Shown here piece by piece: positions 1 to 14,059 of a stretch of DNA of 64,000 nt. The DNA comes from Lingula anatina (taxonomy: Eukaryota > Brachiopoda > Lingulata > Lingulida > Lingulidae): assembly GCF_001039355.2 (NCBI RefSeq), contig NW_019775499.1, positions 175,481-239,480 on the forward strand. Direction: 5' to 3'. Numbering within the stretch: the stretch's first letter is position 1; each line of letters opens with the position of its first letter. The position numbers and the translations under genes were made by a program. Below the pieces are notes generated by a model. It saw nothing but the letters and a program-made list of their open reading frames with translations, made no database searches and had not been told where the DNA came from.

Positions 1-265
1 TATCTGTCTTAATGACACCCTAAACCTTATTTTATATATCTCAGGATAGCTTGTCCCTTGTTGATTTGCTTCACTCATCTTGTTGAAAAGGTAAATTGAT
101 ACTAATAACTTAACAACACGAACTAGAAAATATGGAAAGAATGGGTTATGGAGAAGAGAGAATAATTTTGCAATATGGTCTTACAATGAACAAGCCCATT
201 CAGTTAAACCATGTTACTCCTATTTGATTTCATGTCCCTTCTTTGAGCTGCGTCTTCTCACTTAC

Positions 266-420
266 GTATAGTTGCACTCTGATTGCAGACGACGCTAGCA
301 AGATTACTGTCACTGCAATATCGAATATTCACTGCGATGCTGCACTCTTGTAAAAAGTGTTCGTCCCCATTGCAGTTCATACTTGTCATGTGGTACTCTC
401 GCAATTTTCCTCGCGTGAAC
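266..420 (-). CDS. Coding exon 13: C-terminal half of SRCR domain
   Basis: 155 bp, phase 2 to 1. It encodes MTSMNCNGDEHFLQECSI and then a C...VVCN ending. Together with exon 12 this gives six Cys, as in group A SRCR domains. Acceptor gtttcaccctag at 421-422 restores the phase left by exon 12. Donor C|GTAAGTGAG at 265 shows the transcript continues left. Nothing else is recognisable in 1-265. Confidence 0.75.
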
Positions 421-3400
421 CTAGGGTGAAACACTTAAACATGTCAATTACACGTCATCTTTCATTGCCTGTAGGTACATCGCATGGTGTTGTGTCAGCA
501 ATATACTCCATCAGCACTGATTGACTGTCTAAGTAATTTCAAAGGCATATTGCCCATTTATATTTTTTTCTGTTTATTTGGATAGCAACCACAGTAAACT
601 CGTCACTACAATAATCAAACTAACGCCTAATTCCCTTCAAAATATAAATTATCAACAGCGAGACAAAGAGCGCTTGTGCACCAAACTTTTTCCCTAAACA
701 TTTGTACTATATATTCAAAATCAAACATCAAAAATTAAAATCACTTTTAAATAAATGAGAAACGATCGAGGAGGTATGAAACCCACCTAGACACAGTTTC
801 AGTTCTGAAGAACTCCAATGCCTCTCCGTATCCCAGCTGCCTGCACGCCACCTGTGCTGCCCTCATATCCCAGCCGTACGTGCCACAGACTAGTTGCCAT
901 GTATTGTTGAAGAACACCTCTAGTCGCCCCTCGTGTGGACCACTGCCATTGGCGGCACGGAGGTAAGGATCTTCAATTATATATCAAAAAGGGAATGTTT
1001 TACTGCATATACAGACGTTTTTATTAGTTTTTTCTTTTCAATTTTAATAAATATAAGCCTCATCAAATTTCTCCCCATCATTTGAGACAAATACAGACTT
1101 GACATTTAATATGGAATATTTCAGTTTCGAAGGTATGCCTAGGTAAAAATGCATTCTTTTTTCAAAAAACTCCGATCTCATATAAGATATGTGAATGGGG
1201 AAGTGTGTAGTCAGGTGTGTCGCTTCCAATTAACTGAATACCAGGTTTGTTGCGCTGCTGCATTATGTAATATGCAGTGATTTAACTGGGTAGTGCTCCT
1301 TTGGGCAGGTCAAAGCTTGGCTATGGCAAAGCATGGTTCTGTCAAAAAAGTATCCATATGTCGGCAATTACTGCATAGAAGAATTTGAAATTTTGCATGC
1401 AAGTGGTTGGTTTTGCAAGGTGTAAAATGAGCTATGCAGTGCTCTGCTTATTTGTTAATCTGTGGCAGAATGGCGCGAAAAAGACAGACATTGCCAGACA
1501 GATAATTGCGCCAAACGAAACGGTCCGCACAGTTTTATAGAGTAATACCCATACCTACACAGAGGCCACAACCAATGTATTGAAATCTTACCACCAGGGT
1601 ACAGGACCCACTGTCTGTCGGGATATGCTATTGCAACTAAACAAAAACCACCCCTCAGAATGAGGGGTAAATTGCCACCAAAACGCATTTTTCAAGGCCC
1701 TTAGCGAACACCAAACTGGTTTTAGCTGGTTAGAATACCAGACGACCTCAGGGGAACCCACTGTTAACAGCAAAACATTGTTGTATGTTTCTCTAATGAA
1801 TTGGGGACCCGGATCGTTTCTGAGTTGAATACTGAAACCTCGTGACTTTCTTTATTGAGGTCAGCTTTCAACTGTACTGCTCAACCAGTCAAAACAGAGC
1901 TTACAGACATCCAGAAGAGGCCAACGACTTAAGCGTGTGCCACGTCTAAAGTGACTACGGTCATTAACAGCGTCAGTAATTGGAGCGGATACCACAGTGG
2001 ATACCAAAACACCAATGATGGTCATCCACGAAAACCTGAACCAGATCAAATAAAGGAATAACCTGAGAACCATTTGACTATCATTTGATAGGGGGCACCT
2101 TAGGAACAATTTTAGGTTGCACGGTGAAATTCCCGGTACACACATAGCACTTTTAATAGCAAATTACTTACAGAACCAAGGGAATGAACAGCTACCTCGG
2201 TAATCAAAATCGCCATATTTGAACCACATAGACAATATGTGGGTAGGCCATTACTCGCCGAATCAATGGCCTACATGTCCTACAACAAAACTGGGCCAAA
2301 TTGGGGAGATTTTAACCAATGCCTGGAATGTTATTCCAGATTGAACTCTAAAAACCTAACCCAAGGAATGCCTTGCCACTTGAGAGCGCTGGTAGCAAAC
2401 AGAAGAGGTCAAGCGTAACAGAGACCGTTACTGTGACTAGACACTGACATGTGGTTTCTTTGTGAGGCGTGTATCTCTTTTACAGAAAATAATTTGGAAA
2501 ATATGGAGATCCAAAATATCTCTTTTAATTGTTGTCGGATGACAGAATAGGCAATGTGTTTTTGTTAGCTTCTCTGGCGAATTCCATTAATGAACTGATG
2601 TCACAATGACATCAAAGAGATAATTAAAAGTTATTAAAACACGATTTAATCCCTATTTTCATTTATCAGTCAGCAAAATAGGAAAAAACTGATGAAAAAT
2701 GATTTGGAAAAAAATATTCCATATTAAATGTCAAGTCTGTATATGCACACCATCGCCCGACTCCTTAATTACCTGGCAGGTACTGTTCAAAAGTTATTCC
2801 TTTCCAACTACCACCACCTAGGCCGGTCATCTTCACAGGATTATCTGGGGCACCAGTGGACATAAGTTCTCCTAAATATAAAAAAAATGTGTAGGTCCTA
2901 CATTAAATATTTCTGACATTAAATGAACCAGATACAGAATTTCAAATCGTCCAAAGTCCAATAGAATTTATACTAATACGTACGTGAAACATAATTTAAG
3001 AAAAAGAAAAGAAAAAGAAATAACAAAAAAAAAAAGAACCACTTACCTTTTACATCCATTCCAATGCCCGGATGAAACAAAATACTGGCCCCAGGCTCAA
3101 TTGTGAGAGTGGACGTTTCGGGTACTAGTATGTCACGCACCACCTCGTATGGACTATCAGCGGCTGTTAGAATCTCCTCTCCCTTTACAGTACCACCTAT
3201 GCGACCAGGTCCTATGACAAAAGGTGGTTCTAAATCGCTCAAAGCCGACAAATTGCGAGCGTTGAGATACGGTTGAAATTCGACTCTCCCTCTACTAGGA
3301 TTGTCCTCATAATCAAAAATTCTCCCAATTACATGAGAGAAACCTGGTCCTCCCCACCAATTGTTTTTGGCATTGGCAGCATCGTTTTCGTTATAGCTAA

Positions 3401-6400
3401 ATGTGACGCCTAAATCGTAAGTAGAACCTGGATTGTCAAAGAAGTTGCCGGTAATATTTGCATCTATTGACCGCATGGTTATAATGTACTGACTGACTGT
3501 GTTGTTCACGAAGGTGTTCTCTTTCACGACAACTTCCCTATTTCTCACAAAATAAGTGTTCAGGTCAATAAGCGTTCCTCCGTTTGTTGTATCTGCAAAG
3601 ACGTTTTCAGTTATTTCGAACAACTTTGGAGAAGAATAGCAGCATGATCCTTGAAACTGAATGGCTCCTGCTGTATTGTTGAAGTAATTACCTTTGACCG
3701 ACCCATTGGTAAGTCCTTCTAAGTAAAACCTCATGGAAACGCCTCTTGGTGAAGTAAAATAGTTACCGCTTATGTTATAAAAAGGGTCTGTGTAGCGCTC
3801 TTTCTCAAAATAAATGGTGTTGTATCTATTATTAGAAATCACAGTGTTGTTGATGAACTTAACTTGGGAGTTGTCTGTGGCTCGCTCAACATTGATGTGC
3901 ATTATGTGGCTAGTGCTCCATGCCGTGGTTTCAAAGTGGTTTCCAACGAAACGGTATTCCTGAAAGTAAGCAGTTGTTTTCATGAGGCAATGCATAGTCT
4001 GGGAATATCTATGTGCGGATGTTTAAAGTATTTGCAATACAACTTTCATCGAATCTTTATCTTGATCAAATATATGCTTTTTGAATTCATTTGAAAAAGC
4101 TATTAAATATCGGTACTTGTACAGTTTGTACATAGTTGACTGTCGATAACCTCTTCATTAATTTCCAGACAATGATCTCAGCATTTAAAGTCTTACCAAA
4201 TTGCAAGCGCACAGAAAACTCACCAGATCTTTACGACTCGAAGAATATATTTGGGTGAGCAAAAGAAGAATTGTATTTCCGAAGAAGGTCGAATTTTCGA
4301 ACGAAATGTGGCATTCAGAACAGCTAATAGATATAAAACTATTCGAGAGAAATTTGGACCCTTGAACGTCCAAAATCGTAGCTCCTGAGTCACTATTGGC
4401 GCCAATAACCATTCCTTTCCTACTAGGCATGTTCATTAGTGTTGTGTTTTTTATCACAATGGTCTGGTCTGCAGACCCGGTGGTGATGGATATGCCTGCC
4501 TGGGTGCAGGAATCAAGCCTCGAATTAAGGAGAACGAGCCCACGGCCACCCAAGACTTCAACGCACGTGCTTCCTCTGCTGATGTTCATGTAGTTCAGTG
4601 TCGACATCCCTGTGAATAAATAAATAAATTTCTGAATAAACACCACGTGGAGTGCGTGTTCAGCTCACCGGCAGTTTAATAAGCTGAATGTTTTTTTCTT
4701 TTGGCGTTAAATCAGTATCGATATTTTCAATATAAACAGACTCACCTTATTACAATTAAAGAATGATTGTTTTCGACAGTAGCCAACTTTTTCAAAAAGT
4801 TTCCAGCGGTCATGTGAAACAAAGTATCAATATCAAAATATGAATACCCATTGAGTTTGCCTCTGCCATCCGCTTTCTTCTCACTGCATAGTCTGTGTTA
4901 TCCCCACAAGGTACTTCAGGATATCCCTCGCAGGGGGTTTCTGTACTAGTACTCCAGCCTGTTTTATGAGTTGTGGTTGAAGTCGTTTTTGTCGGCGTTG
5001 TGGTGGTAATTGGTTCTGGGCCTAGAGAAGAACATATAGGGATACACGGTATTTACATGTAGAATAGGGCTAAGACTTTATACATGTACGTTATCGTTTT
5101 GTTCTGGGCGACAATAAACATTCACAAGTTCATGTATCAGAGATACATGTGCACTGTCATGCATTTAAAGAAGTGGGTAGGTAGCATACTAAAAGAGGGC
5201 TTGCATATGGTGTAGAAACCTGTACGCTCTCTCTCATATTGAATCTTAAAGTGTTTGAAATGTTTTAGTTTTCAAGTTTCCTATTGAAACAGTGACGATT
5301 TTTATACGCCACGGCTACATAACACTTACCTGTGAGTTCTGTAAATACGATACCACCCCATGGAGATTGGTAGAGGACAGGCGTCAGTTTCACCATATCA
5401 GACGCAATTCCATTAATATTTAAAACTCCTGTAATGAACAGATACATTCCACACTCCAAAATTCCCATTTCAGGATCTACATTGTACCATTAAAACCAGC
5501 CATAATATGTCCATCACATGTTTACATATACTTTGGTAAGATATATGTAACTTGAGAAGCTAAGTTTTTTGTAATTCTCTTGATAAAATATGTAGGAGAC
5601 TCTACTTGCACAGTGTTAGAATGATTCATTACAATTACTCTCAGGTCGAATGAAATATGTAGCACCTTTAAAGACACTATTTCACATGGTATTAATGTTT
5701 TTGTAATGTGGATTATAAGGTTTGATTGTGTAATATCAAGAATAACGTTACTTGCCATCAACCACAATCCCTCTGTTCTCCAGGAACTTCAAAGACACCC
5801 CTGGATCTATTGTAAGACTGGCACCCTGTGGAACGTAGATTGTGTACTTCACATTAATAGGGACCGCCGTGCCGTTTGGTAGCGTAACTGGCGCGATGCT
5901 GGTATCTCCAATAAGAACACCGCCAATACCATCTGATTCAGTACTGTTGTACTGTCTTTCAATGGTGCCAAATGGTCCGTTGGCCTTTGTCGCATTGTCC
6001 GTAGTCAGATATGGCGACAACTTCGCCACTGCCTTTCGGTTGTTGATGTAGAAGTCGTCCACACGGAAGGAGATATTGTGAGGGTCAGCGGTTCCCCAGT
6101 AATTGTACCGCATGTCCATCGATTGGGTTCGATTCCACGATTTCGCTATTTGAACCTCCCGGTTGGCGGCAAAGTTATCGAAGGTGTTCTCGTTGACCGT
6201 GGCGTTTGCTTTTCCCGAAAGTTCCAGTGTAACAGTGGCACTGTTGTTCCTGAAGATATTCCTTTCAATTTTTCCCAAAAATGCATCACCAGTAATTCGT
6301 GAAACCTCCAACACAGAAGGTCCAGAATTCTGCAGAAAAACGTTGTCTCGGATTGTTAGAGGAGGGGCGTCATCACGCAATATAATCAGCGACCTGTATC

Positions 6401-9400
6401 CGTTATTGAGAAAACGATTTGAAGTAAAGTTTGCCTGACCTCTGACCCTGTAGATATACAGGGGGTTGTTGGTTGAAGAATTTAGAGTGTTGTTATGGAA
6501 TGTAAGTTTTTGATTGGGATTTCGGTAGTTAAGCCAGTCTAGGTGTACAGCGCCGTTAAATACATTCCCTGCTACTACGTAAGTGTTTGGAGTAATGGGT
6601 GACCTGAACCGATCTTTAACGTATAGTGTGTTTGACCTTCCACTAAACGAACTGTTTGTCACAGATATATTTGCACCATTATTATTATCATTACTTGTAC
6701 TTATTTCCAGACCACTATTGTAACCAGAAATGAATGTAGAGTTCTCAATTTGGATAACAGTTGAAACCATTTGGTACAGATATAACAGTCGATTACGCGT
6801 CGAACGAAAATAGCATTTGTCGAAGGTAATTCTGTTTGTGCTGCCTGACGTTCTGTAAAAGTAGAACCCTTGATTGTAATTGTCCGTAAAACGACTACCG
6901 ATCACAGATATGTTACCATTGCCATTATATTTGACACCATCTACCCCGCAGTTGGACGCCTCTGAGTAATTCATAGTTAAATTGACGGACGCTAATCTTA
7001 CCCCGTCTGAGCTGCAGTGTCTTACAAATACGTGATCCATGTTTAAGACAGCGCCACTTGTGAGGAGGTTCAGTCCAATTTCTGCTCCTTGAATCAAAGT
7101 GTGGCTCAGGTCTATTACTTCACACGCTGGAATAAAGAGGTATTAATTAGCTTGCGGAATATTCATCTAGCAGTTAACACCACAATGGAGAATTTCCTGG
7201 CTTTTGGGTAAGTACAAAAGGTTACCCCTTCACTCGTAATTATTTATGTTTCATAATTCCTGAAAAGCAAATGATTTTACTCATGCCTTATTTTATGTTC
7301 AGCGAAGCATTAATTAAAAGATTTAAAACTGGTTGCACAAACAAGACAACGCGAATGACTTAACTGTTCCGGCTTACGCACTCAAGGTACTTTGCGTATA
7401 CTGTCAAATCAATTCAATGACATACTTTGCATCTGGATTTTTATGCCAGTCCAAAAGTTTCCACGTCGGCCAAGGGCAGACGACTTGTCACTGCTCATAA
7501 ACCTCACTTCAAATCCCTGCAGACCTTCTGTTCTGAAACAACCTGGATAAAAAAAGCCCAGTATGCGTTTTGATCTTAAGTTACGGGATCGTATTAGTTG
7601 TTTCGTTTTGAAATTTCGACTTGGTTACCGATATTTCGACTTTATAGAGCCTGTCTCGAAATTTCGAAATATAGATGTAGTATAGAAGCGTATTACTATC
7701 ACACTATCACTTTCTTTTAATTTTAATTTGAAACTTCGAGCTATATTTATAAAAACTAGTATTTAAATTTCGAGTGAGGCCTACTTACATGAAATTTGGA
7801 GTTACTTAGTCTGAACTTTGAAATACTAACTCGAAATTTCGAGATTGTAAGTTGCAATTGCAAAATATAATTAAAACAACGAGGCAGCAATAATATTGCT
7901 ATGAGATTGCCCTAGTAGCAAATTTTGGGCTTTAAAAATCAGTTTAACATAACCATAAATAATTCTGTTCGCGTGTTTGATGACTTCCCCAATATACACA
8001 TTGGAATAAAGCTCATCAAAAAGAAACGTTCTAGATTCAATACCAGTATTTTTAAGATCACAACACACTGAAAATATGAATTGCGTGAACCAATACTGAT
8101 GAGGTTACCTTTTATTGAAAAAAAAGCTAAAAGTGGGGGCTGCTACTGTGCTTACCTTGCACGAAAAAACCTGCTGACGTAGAATTAAGGATGACGTCAA
8201 CACCAGCCTGAATGGTCAGCTGACCATTGGCAGTTACTGTGATTGGTCGGTTTAAAACAAAAGGGCTCTGCGACGGGCTCCACGTTGAAGGTGTCTATAA
8301 AATTGTAAGTGGCAAAATTTAATAGTGTAAATTAAATTAACATCCCAGTTCATTTCGTCTCACCAGTTATCAGGAGAAGAATGTTCGTTGAGTTCTTGAT
8401 TTGACTATTTCTAAAAAGATAATGAAATTTGCAAACAATCAATTCAGTCTGTAAGGTGTCCATCAATATCGTTTCAAACCATTTCTATTTTCTTGAGTGT
8501 AATATGTTTATAGAGGTTGCTAAAAAAAGTATAAATTAATGCATATTGAAGGTCGTTCACCACACTAAAAGTGCCAAATTTTCACAAGTTAGTGAAAAAG
8601 AATAACTCTTTGTCCTGTAGGAACAATTTATACCTTCGGATCAATAAGAAGGCTTATATTGTCGGTGATAAGGTAAATTTGACCTTGGCGTTTTTGAAAT
8701 GACTGCTTTGATTGCTCAGCAGTACTAAACCACGCTCTACCTTTCCTATGATAGTAACGGTCAAGGTCACAAGTGAGTAGGTGTAGGTGACTGCTCCTAT
8801 TGGGTAGCCAACTTACCACACTCATAGGAAAAAAGTTCCAGTCTAAAAGCTCAAATCATGGCTTATCGGCAAGGTATATGAAGTTAACGGACATAAAAGT
8901 AATTACTTTAGGACATTTGGAGCTCATAACTCGCCCTATATTTTACACTCGCAAAAATGGAACAGGATGCTCATTTCTAAACGTAATTTCTGGTAAGACC
9001 TTATGGACTAATTGCCATTATTTCATGCAACATGTCATGCTTTACGTGATACCAACTTCAGATATAACATAAATTAGTGAAATTTAATTTTCATTCAATC
9101 ACATTATCACTACAACATCGCATTTATATAAATAAAGTAATTTCTTACAACTATATCTGCCTGAACCAACGTGTAAGTAGCTGAACTTGGATTTGGGTCG
9201 TGACAGCCGTACAGCTCCATACGAAGGGCGGGGGCATTCTGCCAACTGGTAGCAGAGACAACTATGTACCTTGCCTATAGAGAAAAGCGTTTATATCTTA
9301 CTTTAAGGTTGCATTTCAGAAGTTGATGCAGATGTGTGGACATGTATATTTATATATATTTCAAATATTTTTGCCAATCCATTTTCAGTTTTAAAATTTT

Positions 9401-11630
9401 GTTTTAGTATTTTTGTAACGTTTACCAAAATACATTCATTTCACAAAACATTGTAAGTTACAATGTACATTTACTGACAATGTTTACCATTTAACACTGG
9501 TTTGAGCAACGTATCTTAACTAGCAAGCGGATACGGCCGATTCTCACCGAAAAAGGCCGATCCAGTGTGTACGTCATGATATCATCTCTGGCGTGCGACG
9601 AAATCCCAGCAAACACCATGTCTTCTCCTTCTACTCGCTGGTACTTTCTCCATGACAAATTATCATTACCGTACATGATTTCAAACTCTTTCATCCAGTA
9701 GTTTATCCAGTTTGCTCCCCCGTTCTGTACAGCTATACCAGTGATAATGTGGGGCACCAGCATGTCAATCATAAGGTATTCGTTTGCGTAGGAATGATCC
9801 CACCGTGGAACCCAGGCGCCCCTGTAACCTATAAATTACAAATGGCTCAATACTCAAAATAAATATTTTAACTGACAATTAGCTGCAGGTAATCAATTTT
9901 GTCTGTAAGTCTATAAATAAAATCATTAAATCAAAACTGGAGTGAAAATAAGCCTGATGATTATTTGGTCATACTTACCCAAAAATTCTTCATAACACAA
10001 GATGAGGGTAAAGTACCTTGTAGTGTGGAAGAAAATTCCCACACCTTATTGATATCTTGGGCACGCCATTGCAGACTGATTTTTCTTCCAAATATGTGTT
10101 CTAGCATACGAACACAACAATTTGACAGATTCGTTGACGGATGAAGTGTTATACAATTAGTTGTCGAGCGGGTGTCTGTACACGAGGTCAGGGGCATGAG
10201 AGCATGCGGCAATTTTCACCTACCTGATGCCGTGTTATTCAGTCGAGCCATCTGGGGGGTTGAGTCAGCTGTATAAATACTAGATGCAGACAACTGCTGG
10301 TCTGTGATTCGTCCGTCCTCCATACCAAGGGCACTGCCACCCCCGGGGCAAGCTGGAAATTTCAAAATACATGTACGGAGTGAAAAAGTGTTAAAAATGC
10401 AACAAGATTATCCACTGCTACATGTACCCCTCGGTAAGTTAAACCTAAAATGAAAAACAAACATCCAACTATTCGTATAAAGAACATCCAACTATTCTTA
10501 TAAAGAACATCCATCTATTCTAATAAAGAGTGCGTTGTTTGAAAGTCAGTAATCTCTCTTTCTCTCTCTCTCTCTCTCTCACCATGGACATATTTAGGTC
10601 CAAGCTCTCACACACACACACACACTTCGGTTCAACAGACGAACTGGCTGATAAAATCTAGGATGCATCTACTAATAGGCTCTACTTAAAAGCTTGTAAA
10701 ATTAGAAAATAATTTTTTAGGAAAGAATGAACGTATGTCATTGATGGCACCTTATAAGGTTTATATAAGTATTATTTTAAACGTTCTATTACAACAATCA
10801 AACACGCGAGCGCTTGAATTAACACACAGTAGATGGATATCACTCTCTGCAAGGCATGACAATGCAGCGAGGTAGGCCTATTTACAAAAGCAGTTGCAAA
10901 TAAAACGCGATAATTACGCAATCATGACAAATAGTATTACAACCCATCACCCCCCTCCCAGGTGAGTTACCCAACCTTTAGCTTCCTCTCCTGAGGTGGC
11001 AAGCAGAGGTGGGGTCACCTGACTGAACCAACACACATGAGGGGTGATAGGTTGCATTACCTATCACAGCCCTCATTTCCGTGATTAAGACTGACTGGTC
11101 AGCAGACGAAATTTTGGCTGTTAAACTTCATCTTAATTTTTAATTTCTACAAATGGAATAAATATTTGTTCGGTTTTTCCTATTTATCACTTGGTGGAAC
11201 TCCACCCATCGGCAGCATCTAGTTTATTTATCAGTCGTGATGTCCTTTAGTTTCCAAAGAAGTGCAGTGCCCATAGCGACAGTTTTTAACATTTGGAATG
11301 CGGATACACTGTAATTTACTACTGACCGGGGTTTACCGCACATGACATATGACAAGTGCGAAAGAAATTACAAAGTTGAGGTGTGAAAAGAGTGGCGAAC
11401 CTGGGTGGATTGATTTTTGGTTCGTTCGTGTCTTGAAATATTTGTTTGCAATAAATGTAAAGCTTAATCCATATATATTGGTACTTATTTGGTATACATG
11501 TCATAAATGATTTCTGTATGATCTTGTGTGTATCAATTCTTGCTGTTAATTTATTTTCACTTCATTTTATAAAATGTTTAAGTGATAAATATTTATAATA
11601 TATTTAATTAATTCCAGTACATCACCGATA

Positions 11631-11664
<34 letters not shown>

Positions 11665-12320
11665 GAACAGCTGCATTTTATCCTGACCGGTTTTATTCCA
11701 TCAGTGCGATTGCTACGAAAATTGTTACGAAAACAACATTTGGAGTACTATAGTGTTTTTTACTGCAGGGCACAGATATCATTTTATTTAACAAAGGATT
11801 CTATAATATTATAACCCTATGTAGAAAACGCAGTATAAACTGATAATTTTATGGAATGATTATCTTTAATGCCCCTTTCAGTTTGAATTGATTAGTTGTA
11901 TAAGTGGTAAAAAATCTATATTGACTTTCAGTGCATTCTCTGAAGTGGCCATTCACAGATGTACACGCATACTTGGGTTTTCTTATTTGTTGTTTTTTGA
12001 CTGTAATGCCGTGTCGAAACAAAGAGTTTTTAAAGCACTTGGTCGGAGTGTGTCACCGGTTTATCCTGTATAGTTTTCACCGCACCAATGGCAAGTTAAT
12101 ACTGTATTAATGTTTTTAATTTGAGCTGATGCAAAAGAAAGAAAAACTTAAAACTGAAGAATTGGCCACTTTTCAATTTAAATGGTTTCCCTCTGTGTGA
12201 AAAGGGTCCCTAGTTTCCAGCAGTGGCAGCAACAGCGGCGACACTGACAGGACACAGTGATCAGTAGTTACTCAGTCTGGATATATAAACCAGAATTTCA
12301 GAATAATAATTTAAACAGGT

Positions 12321-12355
<35 letters not shown>

Positions 12356-14013
12356 AAACGAAAACAGCTATAGGGGAGGGGCACTCCCACCCCTGAGATT
12401 CTTATGATTTTATTATACTAAGTTTCGTTTAACAGTGACTCATCCCGAAAATATTTTTCTGGGAAGACGTGCTATTGTATTACAAGCACGTTTCACTAAA
12501 AGTTAGGCGTCAAAGAGAACAAATAAACACACTATGATATATGTACATAACAATTCTTTCATTTATGCTTTTCAAAAACTGGCGGAACTAATGAAAGACC
12601 CATTGCTGTTATAAGACCTAATTATGCTTATGGTCCAAAGAGTTTGTATTAAAACGAAAGGAAAAGAGAAGCTTTAGTACTTTCTCTGGGCAACTCGGAA
12701 TAATCCATCTTATAGGCGATGACAAGCAAAAAAGTTGTATCGGTAGAAATAGATGAGTGCATATTTTGCACTGTCATACATTGACATGATCGGGTATTTC
12801 ACAAATGCTAGCGGAGATAATGGGTTTAGTGGAAAAGAAATTGCCATTATGCAGTGCTTCACAGAAAAACGATAATCACAGGGTGAGGTGGATCAGTATA
12901 TTGCGATTACCTAGCAGATCATTGTGAAGACAAATATGCAGTTACTTTTATGAAAATTAACAATCATACAAACTTCTTAATATCGAAAATTGATATATGA
13001 TAAACGACAAGGGGACTTTAGCACATAAAGTGTCTTACATGTATAAGCCCGAGAGCCTGGGCGCTCTCCTATTATAAAGCAATGAGACTCGTTGCGCTAT
13101 AATAATACATGAATGAATGAAAATATATCTCAACACTATATACATAAATAAACCATGAGCTTTATATCAGACTCATAACCAAATAAAGCCCTCCCCTTAT
13201 CCAAGTCAAAATGGCATGTAGGCTACTACTCTCCCCTACCAAAACTTGGGAAAAGGCTCGGGCCCAAAGAAGTTTTGTAAAATACCCCAAACTAATCTAT
13301 ATATACAGTGTACCTGTAGTTCGCATCGGGTACGGGGATATGTAGGAAGCTAAAAGTAACAACTTTACCCTTATTTCTGTCTAGTATGTGGGTCAATTCT
13401 GTGTAAAATAACAAAGCAAAATTTGATCCTGATGGTCATTACATGACTTAGGTACACCTTGTTATAATTTTCTTTTAAATTAGAATTAAGACTTTCGAAA
13501 TTCGAGAAAAACAAAGGGAGGCTTATCAATTGACAGCGAATTTCGGAACGGACCAGATACATAAAATGTTGATATGAGATCGCGTTCATAATTGTGTACT
13601 GGATGTATACAAATGATAAATTTTTCAATGGACATTAAGAAAAGTTTATAAAAGAGTGAAAATAACCCTTCCAATATAATAATATCTATTATTCTTTCCT
13701 TCACAACAAGGATTGCATGGTTTTATTAGAAGAAATAAACAATGTTATTGTACTCTATCTTTTCTTATCTATATGTCATCAAAACAAAATAAAAATAAAT
13801 TAATCTGTTTTGAAGTTCGGCGGGAAAGAGAATTGTTAAAGAGCGTATTCACGTGCTTACAATCATTGTTTCCAGATTAAACTGATATCAAATCTGATAT
13901 AGATGATATCTAAACCATGTAATATAAGGTCAACAACAAACTAAAAGGGAACAAAAGGTCATCTATAGCACGCCTTGTTTATGTTCAAGGAGATATTTCA
14001 CTATCATTCTGGG

Positions 14014-14059
<46 letters not shown>

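Noticed and set aside
4746-4870. A second open frame in the optional exon, ending ENNHSLIVI at the strong donor
   Set aside because: It would need a frameshift within the exon and would leave a phase that does not fit the next exon. Treated as chance.
9961-10212. 83-codon minus-strand frame between discoidin exons
   Set aside because: The flanking exons 10224-10352 and 9548-9828 join directly in phase and in domain order, so this lies in an intron.
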